A stretch of DNA of 64,000 bases from an uncultured Lachnospiraceae bacterium. Its GTDB lineage: Bacteria; Bacillota; Clostridia; Lachnospirales; Lachnospiraceae. Positions within the stretch are counted from its first letter, which is position 1, and every line of letters begins with the position of its first letter. Under the pieces are notes generated by a model. That model was not told the DNA's origin and did no database searches. It saw nothing but the letters and a program-made list of their open reading frames with translations. The translations under genes were made by a program, and so were the position numbers. The stretch covers positions 150,741-214,740 of the forward strand of contig CAMKQH010000002.1 of NCBI GenBank assembly GCA_946414885.1, read 5' to 3'. Shown one piece after another: positions 37,456-45,900 of the stretch.

Positions 37456-37902
37456 ATGCCAGCGAATGAAGCAGGTTATTACGTAGTGCGGAAGAAGGCC
37501 GTTCCGGAGGTGCTCTTAAAGGTTGTGGAGGCGAAACGCCTGATAGAGTCGGAAAAGGTGGCGACGATCCAGGAGGCCACGGATGCCGTTGGGATCAGCA
37601 GAAGCTCGTTTTACAAGTACAAGGATGACATTTTTGAATTTCATGAGAATGCCAAGGGAACAACGGTGACGCTTTTGTTCCAAATGGAGGATAAGCCGGG
37701 GATCCTGTCGGACGTGCTTAAGCTTGTGGCGCAATACGGCGCGAACATCCTGACGATCCACCAGAGTATTCCCATCGGGGGAATGGCATCCCTGACGCTC
37801 AGCATTCAGATCCTGGAGACGACGCAGGACATTTCAGGAATGCTTGAACTCATGGAAGGATTAAATGGAGTGCATCGGGTGAAGGTGCTGTCCAAGGAGT
37901 AA
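37456..37902 (+). CDS. ACT-domain protein of the PheB/UPF0735 type
   Basis: A 148-residue protein. Its N-terminal half has a helix-turn-helix-like segment (IQEATDAVGISRSSFYKYKDDIFEF) and its C-terminal half an ACT domain (TVTLLFQMEDKPGILSDVLKL), the amino-acid-binding module. Placement just before homoserine dehydrogenase and aspartate kinase suggests it senses a product of that pathway, as in many Firmicutes where this gene precedes hom. Start ATG 37456; the open frame reaching upstream crosses a terminator and is not coding. Confidence 0.9.
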   Translation: MPANEAGYYVVRKKAVPEVLLKVVEAKRLIESEKVATIQEATDAVGISRSSFYKYKDDIFEFHENAKGTTVTLLFQMEDKPGILSDVLKLVAQYGANILTIHQSIPIGGMASLTLSIQILETTQDISGMLELMEGLNGVHRVKVLSKE

Positions 37903-37979
37903 GACATAGAAGATAAAAGACAAAGAAGATAGAAGACAAAGAAGATAGAAGACAAAGAAGATAGAAGACAGAGAGGACG
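37903..37979 (+). repeat. 16-bp purine tandem repeat before hom
   Basis: Three exact units of AGACAAAGAAGATAGA (37918-37965), with one degenerate unit before and one after. The array fills the entire gap between the ACT gene and hom and ends in the hom ribosome site (GAGAGGA). Confidence 0.9.
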
Positions 37980-37984
37980 TTAGT

Positions 37985-39196
37985 ATGGTTAAGGTTGCAG
38001 TGTTTGGGTATGGCACCGTGGGAAGCGGCGTCGTGGAAGTGATCGAGAAGAATAAGGAGCAGGTGAGCAAGAAGGCCGGCGAGGAGATCGAGGTTGCATA
38101 CATCCTGGATCTCAGAGAGTTCCCCGGGGACCCTTATGAGGCGAAGGTCGTGCATGACGTGAACGTGATCCTGGAGGATCCCGAGGTGAAGATCGTATGC
38201 GAGACCATGGGAGGCACGACGTTTGCATATAATTACACAAAGGCTGCATTGGAGAAGGGCAAGAGCGTTTGTACCTCCAATAAGGAGATGGTGGCTAAGT
38301 TTGGCCCCGAGATGCTGAAGCTGGCGAGAGAGCATGGCTGCAATTATCTCTTTGAGGCCAGCGTAGGCGGCGGCATTCCCATTATCCGTCCTCTGAATGA
38401 TTGTCTGACGGCTGAGAAGGTGGAGGCCATCACGGGCATTCTGAACGGCACGACGAACTACATCCTGACGAAGATGGAGCGCGAGGGCGCTGACTTTGAC
38501 AAGGTGCTTGCAAGAGCGCAGGAGAAAGGTTACGCAGAGCGCAATCCCGAGGCGGACGTGGAAGGCTACGATGCCTGCAGAAAGATCGCGATCCTGTCCT
38601 CCCTCATGATGGGCAAGAACGTGGATTTCGAGAAGATCCCCACCGAAGGCATTACCAAGATCGTTCCCGAAGACTTTGATTACGCTAAGGCAGCAGGCAG
38701 GACCATCAAGCTCCTTGCCCGCGCAAAGGTGATCGACGATAACACGCTGGAGGCTATGGTAAGCCCCGTGATGCTGGATAAAGAGAATCCCCTGGCTATG
38801 GTCAGTATGGTGTTCAACGCCATTTTGGTCAAGGGTAACATGCTTGGCGAGGCCATGTTCTACGGCAAGGGCGCCGGAAAGCTTGCGACCGCAAGTGCCG
38901 TTGTCGGAGACGTGATCGACTGCGTGCGTCACCTTGGCAAGGAGATCCCTTGCTTCTGGGATGCTGAGGAAGCAACGATCCTGGATGCGGGAAAGCATTC
39001 CTATGCATATTATATCCGTGCAAAGAAGAGCGCAAAGGAAGTGCTGGGCGCAGTTCTTCCCGGCGGCGAGATCATGGAGCTTCCCGGCCGCGATGAGGAT
39101 CTGGCATATTTCACGCAGCCCATGAAGCAGGATGCGTTTGAGAAGGTTCTCGAGGGCCTTGGAGACCTGGTGCTTGGCACCATCCGCCTGGGTTAA
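37985..39196 (+). CDS. hom: Homoserine dehydrogenase
   Basis: Reduces aspartate semialdehyde to homoserine, the branch to threonine and methionine. 403 residues with the NAD(P) site VAVFGYGTVGSGVVEV, the catalytic-domain signature GILNGTTNYILTKM and a short C-terminal region. It is about 30 residues shorter than Bacillus Hom, so the regulatory ACT tail may be reduced; the separate upstream ACT protein could compensate. Next gene is aspartate kinase. Confidence 0.96.
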   Translation: MVKVAVFGYGTVGSGVVEVIEKNKEQVSKKAGEEIEVAYILDLREFPGDPYEAKVVHDVNVILEDPEVKIVCETMGGTTFAYNYTKAALEKGKSVCTSNKEMVAKFGPEMLKLAREHGCNYLFEASVGGGIPIIRPLNDCLTAEKVEAITGILNGTTNYILTKMEREGADFDKVLARAQEKGYAERNPEADVEGYDACRKIAILSSLMMGKNVDFEKIPTEGITKIVPEDFDYAKAAGRTIKLLARAKVIDDNTLEAMVSPVMLDKENPLAMVSMVFNAILVKGNMLGEAMFYGKGAGKLATASAVVGDVIDCVRHLGKEIPCFWDAEEATILDAGKHSYAYYIRAKKSAKEVLGAVLPGGEIMELPGRDEDLAYFTQPMKQDAFEKVLEGLGDLVLGTIRLG

Positions 39197-39282
39197 GCTG
39201 ATAAAAACGCGGCTGGATCCGTGCCTTGCGACGGTGAGGCTACGCGAATATAGAAAAGTGATTTTAAGGAGAAGAGGAAGAG

Positions 39283-40602
39283 ATGTCTAAGGTAGTGAAG
39301 TTTGGCGGGAGTTCCCTCGCCAGCGCAGAGCAGTTCAAGAAGGTAGGTAAGATCATTCGGGCAGATAAGGACCGCAGGTTCGTGGTTCCCTCCGCACCCG
39401 GAAAGAGAGATAAAAAGGATACCAAGGTAACCGACATGCTGTACGCATGCTATGATCTTGCAGAGAACGGCAAGAGCTTTTCCAAGGAGCTTGCGGCGAT
39501 CAAGGCAAGATATCAGGAGATCATCGACGGATTGGAGCTTACGCTCTCCCTGGATGCTGAGTTCAAGGAAATCGAGAAGCAGTTTAAGGCAAAGGCCGGC
39601 AAGGATTACGCTGCATCCCGCGGCGAGTTCTTAAACGGCATCGTGATGGCGAATTACCTTGGCTATGAGTTTATTGACGCAGCGACGGTGATCTTCTTTG
39701 ACGAAGAGGGCAATTTTGACGCAGAGAAGACCAACGAGATCCTTTCCAAGAGACTTACGGGTCTTAAGAATGCAGTTATCCCTGGCTTTTACGGTGCAAT
39801 GCCTGACGGTAAGGTGAAGACCTTCTCCCGCGGCGGTTCCGACGTGACGGGTTCCATCGTAGCAAAGGCTGCAAAGGTTGACGTCTATGAGAATTGGACC
39901 GACGTGTCAGGCTTCCTCATCGCGGATCCCCGCATCATTGACAAGCCCGTAGGCATTGACACCATCACCTACCGCGAGCTTCGCGAGCTTTCCTACATGG
40001 GTGCCGGCGTACTTCACGAGGATGCGATCTTCCCCGTTCGCCAGCAGGGCATCCCCATCAACATCAGAAACACCAATTCCCCTGAGGACAATGGCACCTG
40101 GATCGTAGGCAGCACCTGCCAGAAGTCCAAGTACGTGATCACGGGTATCGCAGGCAAGAAGGGCTTCTGCGCGATCAACATTGAGAAGGACATGATGAAC
40201 TCCGAGATCGGATTCGGCAGAAAGGTTCTGCAGGCATTTGAGGAGAATGGCATTTCCTTCGAGCACGTTCCTTCCGGCATTGACACGCTGACCGTGTTTG
40301 TTCACCAGGACGAGTTCATGCACAAGGAGCAGAAGGTGGTTGCAGGCATCAATCGTCTTGCAAAGCCTGACATGATCGACATTGAGGCAGACCTGGCGCT
40401 GATCGCAGTCGTTGGACGCGGCATGAAGTCCACGAGAGGTACTGCAGGCAGGATCTTCTCCGCACTGGCACACGCCAATGTCAACGTGCGCATGATCGAC
40501 CAGGGATCTTCCGAGCTCAACATCATCATCGGAGTTGCCAACGAAGACTTTGAGGCTGCCATCAAGGCAATCTACGACATCTTCGTACTTACCAAACTAT
40601 AA
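39283..40602 (+). CDS. ask: Aspartate kinase
   Basis: First step of the aspartate family pathway, phosphorylating L-aspartate. The 439-residue protein starts KVVKFGGSSLASA, has the SRGGSDVTGSI aspartate-binding segment and two C-terminal ACT units (TGIAGKKGFCAINIEKDMM and ALIAVVGRGMKSTRGTAGRI) for feedback inhibition. The length fits the threonine-sensitive class III-like enzymes. AAGGAGAAGAGG precedes the ATG. Operon with hom. Confidence 0.95.
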   Translation: MSKVVKFGGSSLASAEQFKKVGKIIRADKDRRFVVPSAPGKRDKKDTKVTDMLYACYDLAENGKSFSKELAAIKARYQEIIDGLELTLSLDAEFKEIEKQFKAKAGKDYAASRGEFLNGIVMANYLGYEFIDAATVIFFDEEGNFDAEKTNEILSKRLTGLKNAVIPGFYGAMPDGKVKTFSRGGSDVTGSIVAKAAKVDVYENWTDVSGFLIADPRIIDKPVGIDTITYRELRELSYMGAGVLHEDAIFPVRQQGIPINIRNTNSPEDNGTWIVGSTCQKSKYVITGIAGKKGFCAINIEKDMMNSEIGFGRKVLQAFEENGISFEHVPSGIDTLTVFVHQDEFMHKEQKVVAGINRLAKPDMIDIEADLALIAVVGRGMKSTRGTAGRIFSALAHANVNVRMIDQGSSELNIIIGVANEDFEAAIKAIYDIFVLTKL

Positions 40603-40606
40603 GACC

Positions 40607-40636
40607 AAAAAAGCGCGGCATTGGCCGCGCTTTTTT
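40607..40636 (+). terminator. Intrinsic terminator after ask
   Basis: GCGCGGC and GCCGCGC, extended by A6/T6, with a 4-base loop: a perfect 13-bp stem. Confidence 0.93.
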
Positions 40637-40887
40637 ACGCTATGGCAGATTTGGGCCGCGAATCAGACGGCTCCCGGCCTTTGCGGAACGGCACGGACTG
40701 CACTAAGCGCATCGATCATCCTCATGGCGTGGCAGAATTATCGACAAACTCGGAGCTAAAGCTCCTCAGACACGTCCCCGGGACTCTACCGTGACACAAA
40801 CCGTGACTTTAAAAGGGTCGAAATGTGTGATAATTTGTCGAAAAATGGAAAAGTAATAGAAAATAATAAAAAATATTGAAAAATGTG
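40637..40887. other. Gene-free stretch after ask
   Basis: The first 160 bases are clearly more GC-rich than the rest and hold short inverted repeats (GAGCTAAAGCTC near 40752; CCCCGGG near 40781). The next 90 are AT-rich and lead to the promoter at 40888. I see no gene with a ribosome site on either strand. Confidence 0.6.
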
Positions 40888-40916
40888 TTGACAAATGTTG
40901 TGGAATGGTGTAACAT
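40888..40916 (+). promoter_or_regulatory. Strong promoter of an orphan transcript
   Basis: Perfect TTGACA (40888-40893), 17-base spacer and TAACAT (40911-40916), inside an AT-rich tract. No coding region follows before the terminator at 41230. Confidence 0.85.
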
Positions 40917-40922
40917 AAAATC

Positions 40923-41273
40923 ATCAAAAGAGAAAAGAACAAGAGATACCAAAGATAAGGTATTAGGAGAAACGAAAAGGGGATTCCAGTCCAAGAAAAT
41001 TTAACCTTTAATCAGATGGAAAAGGAAGGAATTTGAGGTACGAAGGAACCAAAGGTACACGAGTCTAAGTGTACGTGAATGGAAAATAAAAAAAGAGTGT
41101 TTCGGAGGTATCGAGGATTCCGGATGTTAAAGAAAGGTGGATAGAGGAGATAACATTCCATCGTAGAAAACTGAATATCGAAAAACAGACTTAGGCAAAG
41201 GAGGAACGGACCATTGGATAGCATAGTCTAAAAGGGCGTGTCGACGGAAATCTCGTTGATGCGCTCTTTTCTA
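40923..41273 (+). ncRNA. Candidate structured small RNA, GGA-rich, about 350 nt
   Basis: Bounded by the promoter at 40888-40916 and the hairpin at 41230-41270. By hand count the first 300 bases are 43 percent A and 26 percent G. The longest plus-strand frames with ATG are about 20 codons, without ribosome-site spacing. Local hairpins are visible: ATACC/GGTAT (40947-40963), GTACAC/GTGTAC (41055-41074) and ATGTTA/TAACAT (41124-41156). Seventeen GGA triplets occur, several in predicted loops. It does not show the landmarks of RNase P RNA, tmRNA, SRP RNA or 6S RNA. Function unknown. Confidence 0.65.
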
Positions 41274-41275
41274 TT
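41230..41275 (+). terminator. Terminator of the orphan transcript
   Basis: AAAAGGGCGTGTCGACG (41230-41246) pairs over its full 17 bases with 41254-41270 when G-U pairs are allowed, leaving a 7-base loop. It ends in TTTTCTATT. Confidence 0.88.
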
Positions 41276-41444
41276 GCTCAATTCTAAATTTTTTTTGAAA
41301 ATTTACACTTTTCTATGGCATCTAAAAGGTTTTTCATGTATGATAAGAGATGGCGGAGAATGCGGTTTTGCGAGAAACTGCGGCATGGCTGCCGATTAAA
41401 TGGGAGTGATAAGGCAACGGCACTATTTGTTGCGTGAGGGATAC

Positions 41445-42812
41445 ATGAGCGAAGATAACAAGAAACTGGAAGAGTTACAACAAAAGCGAGAGGCCAGAAG
41501 AAAACGGCGTCAGAGAAATCAGATCCTGGCATATTCCGCGGTGATCGCAGTGATCGTCGCATTTGCGCTGGGAGTTTTGGGAATCATTCACGTGATTTCA
41601 AATCCGAAGGAACCGGAAGGCGAAGTGAGACTTCCCGGTCTGCCTTCAGAATTTAGCGAGGCACCCGTGGTTGAGCCGGAGGAGACGGAGCCTCCAGTTG
41701 AGACCGTTGAGGCTACTCCGGAACCGGAGGAGACGGAGCCTCCCGTCGTTGAGCTGACGCGCGAGCAAAAGCTGGATGAGATCGTAAATGCGGCTATTGA
41801 AGTGATGCCGCTGGAAGATAAGGTGGCAGGTCTTTTCATGGTGACGCCTGAACTCCTGACCGGCGTGAAGCCCGTTACCAAGGCCGGAGACAGCACCAAG
41901 ACGGCTCTTGGGAAATATGCCGTTGGCGGAATCCTGTATCGTACCCAGAACGTCAAGAATAAGGATTCCTTCAAGACGATGATCGACAATACGATACAAT
42001 ACAGCAGATATCCCGTGTTCCTTGCCGTGGAGGAGGAAGGCGGCAACGCTACGCAGATCGTTAAGGCAAACCTTGGGACGAAAACGGACGGTGCGAAGAC
42101 CATTGCCGCAACAGGTGATCCCCAGAATGCTTATCAGGCAGGCGTGACCATCGGCTCCTACTTAAAGGAACTTGGGATCACGATGGATCTGGCTCCCGTG
42201 GCGGATCTTGCCAACGTAGAGCAGAGCCTGATGGAAGAACGAAGCTTCGGCGACGATCCCCAGCAGGTTATCCATTACGTAAAGAATGCAATGAAGGGTC
42301 TTCAGGAGCAGGGTATTACGCCTTGCGTAAAGCACTTCCCCGGCATGGGAAGCGTTACGACTGATACGGAAAAAGGCGTTGCCGTTTCCGAACGTGCGGA
42401 AGCAGATTTTTGGGCAAGCGAGATGGATCTATTCCACAAGCTTGTGGAGGACGGCGTGCCCGTGATCATGGTGAGCAACATGGCGGCACCTTCCCTGACT
42501 GGCGACAATACGCCCTGTTCTTTGTCAGACAAGGTTGTGACGGAGATCTTGAGAAAGCAGCTCAGCTATGATGGCCTGATCATTACGGATGCATTAAACG
42601 AAAAGGCCGTGGCAGATTATCATTCTTCCGAAGAGGCTGCCATTCTGGCGCTGAAGGCGGGATGTGACATGATCCTTTGTCCTGAGAATTTCGAGGAAGC
42701 CTATAACGGCGTGCTGAAGGCCGTGCAGGACGGAACGATCTCCCAACAGCGCGTGGACGATGCCTTGCGCCGCATATACCGGATCAAATTTGCAGACCGG
42801 TTGGAAGAATAA
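41445..42812 (+). CDS. GH3-like secreted protein, possibly lacking the catalytic His
   Basis: A 455-residue membrane-anchored protein: basic cytoplasmic start, one helix (ILAYSAVIAVIVAFALGVLGII), a Pro/Glu/Thr linker with the repeat PEETEPPV, then a glycoside hydrolase family 3 N-terminal domain. KHFPGMGS and the nucleophile region GLIITDAL are present. In beta-N-acetylglucosaminidases of this family a D-x-H motif follows KHFPG; here the corresponding place reads DTEKG, so the proton-donor His seems to be replaced. It may be an inactive sugar-binding homologue or use another residue. ATG 41445 follows GAGGG. Confidence 0.85.
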   Translation: MSEDNKKLEELQQKREARRKRRQRNQILAYSAVIAVIVAFALGVLGIIHVISNPKEPEGEVRLPGLPSEFSEAPVVEPEETEPPVETVEATPEPEETEPPVVELTREQKLDEIVNAAIEVMPLEDKVAGLFMVTPELLTGVKPVTKAGDSTKTALGKYAVGGILYRTQNVKNKDSFKTMIDNTIQYSRYPVFLAVEEEGGNATQIVKANLGTKTDGAKTIAATGDPQNAYQAGVTIGSYLKELGITMDLAPVADLANVEQSLMEERSFGDDPQQVIHYVKNAMKGLQEQGITPCVKHFPGMGSVTTDTEKGVAVSERAEADFWASEMDLFHKLVEDGVPVIMVSNMAAPSLTGDNTPCSLSDKVVTEILRKQLSYDGLIITDALNEKAVADYHSSEEAAILALKAGCDMILCPENFEEAYNGVLKAVQDGTISQQRVDDALRRIYRIKFADRLEE

Positions 42813-42837
42813 TTTTTAAAACCTATACTTTTGGATG

Positions 42838-42866
42838 TAGTCAAAAGGATAAAAAATCAGTATAAT
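42838..42866 (+). promoter_or_regulatory. Promoter before the Cys-rich giant gene
   Basis: TAGTCA (42838-42843), 17-base spacer and perfect TATAAT (42861-42866). Transcription would start near 42873, inside the first arm of the following hairpin. Confidence 0.65.
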
Positions 42867-42870
42867 GGAC

Positions 42871-42910
42871 GCATAATGGATAATTGGCGGTCCGTTATGC
42901 TGATTTTTTT
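42871..42910 (+). terminator. Terminator hairpin in the leader of the Cys-rich giant gene
   Basis: GCATAATGGA (42871-42880) pairs with TCCGTTATGC (42891-42900), ten pairs with one G-U, followed by TGATTTTTTT. It could end the GH3 transcript, or act as an attenuator for the gene whose ribosome site starts five bases later. Confidence 0.8.
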
Positions 42911-42928
42911 ATCTAAGGAGGCTGGTTG

Positions 42929-45900
42929 ATGAAGAGGAAATTGTGGCTGGGATTATTTGCGATGCTCATGGTGGTGGCAATCACGTTATCACGCGGCACC
43001 GTAAGTAATGCCGAATGGGATGAGGATTGGGACGACAATGAAAGTTGCAAGTGCTTTTATTGCGAAGATACCCTGCGGGATTCAGACGATTATTGCCAAT
43101 GTGATATGGGAGCCCCGCACTGTAGCGAGTCCCATAACAGTGGTTGTTGGGAGTCATTGCACTGCGCAAATTTTGACGAATGCGGACAAACCATAGAAGA
43201 CTCATCCATATGCGAAGATTGCGGACTATGTAAGGATTGTCAGGAAAAAGAGGGCGTCGGAACCCATTGCAGTGAGTGCGGAAATTGCGGTTCACCTATT
43301 TGTGATGAATGTTCTGATGACGACCATCTCATCTGCAAGGACTGTGCCGAGATGCAGGGTTATCATTGCATTGGATGCGGAGGTTGCTTCCAGTCCATTG
43401 AAGTCTGCGAAAAAAGCGCGGATGAGGACACTGAACGGGCAATGTGCAAGGATTGCTGTGAAGCGGCAGGAAATCACTGTACCGAATGTCACGAACACGT
43501 TGGGGATGTCACGGACGTGTTCTGGTGCTTTTGTGACAGCGGCCCCGGGGATCACTGCGGCTACTGCGGCATGGAAGACAATAACGGAAAGCACTGTGAA
43601 GGTTGTGACAAGTATTTCTGCGTGTTTAACGGCGATGATCTCAGTAAGTTTTGCGATGAATGCGACATGTGTTTCGATTGCTGTTTTGAGCAGGTAAAGC
43701 ACTGCCCGATCTGTGAGAATGAAGTCTCTGAACGATGTGAGTCGGACGGGGAACACTGCACGGACTGCTGCGATCTCTGCGAACAGTGCGAAAGGTGCCT
43801 GCTTGCTGAGGACATTGAGCGTTGCGAACATTGTGATCTTTGCCTGGAATGTTGCCGCGAAAATGCGGAAGAGGCCGGCTGTGGCTGCGGAGAGTATTGC
43901 AAGGAGGAGTCAGGCTTTGAAGAGCACCTTTGCGAGGAATGCGGCATATGTTTTGGAGTGAATCCGAAGTGCGAATACTGCGGATTTTGTGAAATCTGTT
44001 GCCTTGAAAAATCGGAGGAGGCAGGTTGCTCTGAGGGAATGTGCGTGGAGGATCCTGACTTTGAGGATCACTTCTGCAGCGAATGCCAGGAATGCTTCCA
44101 CTCCGTAGACCGTTGCGGGACCTGCGAGGCGGCGAACGTAAACGTTTGCGAGAACTGCTGCGCATCCATAAGTTCGGACCTTGGCTGCGGACACGGCATC
44201 TGCCCGAACTCCGATTACTGGAATTGTCATTTTGATTCCGAGACGAGCGAATGCTACGTGAACGAAGATGAGTATGGCGAGGATCAGCATGATTTTAGGA
44301 ATTCCACGACCTGCTATGTCTGCGGTGCCCAGAGGGACGGCAGACCCCATATCCTTGTTCAGCCAAAGAACAGAACGGTCAAGGTTGGCAAGGATGCGGC
44401 TTCCGCGGAGAAGGCGGTCTTTAGCGTAACCGCTCAAGGCTCGAATCTGACCTACCAGTGGTATGACGGGCTTGGCTCCAAGATTACGGATACCGATTTT
44501 TATAAAGGCACTACGTCCAGCCAGCTGACGGTGGCAGTAAACATTTGTAATGCTGACATAGATGCTGCCATCGCGGAGGCAGAGGCAAAAAACGATACGC
44601 GGCTTGTAAACACGTTAAATCAAATCAAAAAGTTATATAGCTACTATTGCGTTGTGACTAATTCGGAAAGCGGTCTCAGCGTCAAGTCAGATACGGCTGT
44701 GCTGACTACCAAGCATAACGTGTCCGAATTTAGGGCGGATAAGGGTAAGTACCATTCGGCCCAATACAAGATTCAGAACGGCGATGAGGTGAAAGTTGAA
44801 TGGACAACCTCTGACAGTCACTGCAAGACGTGCGTTGGAGGCTGGTACAACGCTTCTGACGAAGACGCTATTATCTTAAAAATGGTGTCTACTTGTGACT
44901 TGCATGAGGCTTCCGAGCCTCACGTTTGGACAAGTTGGAATTACAATACGGAGTATCCTGCTTATAAGGGACAGAACGGTTATGCAAGCAGAAGCTGCAT
45001 GGTCTGCAAGACCGTGGAGTACAAGGCTTATGAGTATGTTGAACCTCATGAACACGTATGGGCGAACAAGCCGGAGCTGTTCATGACGACTATAAAGCAG
45101 AAGGATGGCAGCGGTAAAGTCACGGAGGTTCCTTATGACGGTTACCATGCAAGAAGATGTACCGTGGAGGGCTGTCCGGAGTATTCCGAAAAGGAAGAGC
45201 ATATCTGGAGTGAATATGAGATAACGATTGCCGCCACGGATCATTCTCAGGGCGAACGGGTGCGTCACTGTCTTGTTTGCGACTACGTGCAGACGGAAAC
45301 AATCTCGCCCCTGTATCACAAGCATGATTTCCCCGTAAAGAACCCGCTCACGGGGTGGTACGACAGTGACGACATGCCCTACGTATATCACTCAAACCGT
45401 ACGCATTACGTTACCTGTAAGGGCGTTGTCTATAACGAAAAGACTGGGGCGTACGAGCCCTGCCCGGCAAAGGCCAATTATGAGCAACACTCCCTGACGA
45501 TGGAGTATATTGACGGTGATAACTACCCGACCCATTGGGCGAAATTCAGGTTTACCTGCCACTGTGGCTTTTCGAAAGTTTATAAGACTGACGACACCCC
45601 CAATATTAACTACGACCACGAGAGTATCGGCGTATATAGATTGTTTTCCACGTTCCCGAACTTCAAGTGGACGTTTAATGGGCAGACTCATTACTCTTCC
45701 GATACTGGTAATCCGGCGAAAATCCCTAATGGGGCGGAGGTTACCATTTACAATGAAACGGGCTACCGTCTGAACCGCGGTACCTGGCAGGATTGTATTT
45801 ATACCGTAGACGACATATATATCAGGATTAAGGATTCACAATTCTATGAAGTTACGTTTATAATGCCGATGCGGGACGTCTTTGTAGACTTTCAGCTACT

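Noticed and set aside
37918..37965. Regular 16-bp repeats as a CRISPR array
   Set aside because: Units are contiguous with no spacers and no cas genes are near.
41079..41144. Plus-strand 21-codon basic peptide within the orphan RNA
   Set aside because: No ribosome site, and a stop codon directly precedes the ATG; kept as non-coding, though a tiny peptide cannot be fully excluded.
41012..41224. Minus-strand 70-codon frame in the orphan RNA region
   Set aside because: Phe/Leu/Ser-rich product is the complement of a purine-rich strand; no promoter or ribosome site on that strand.
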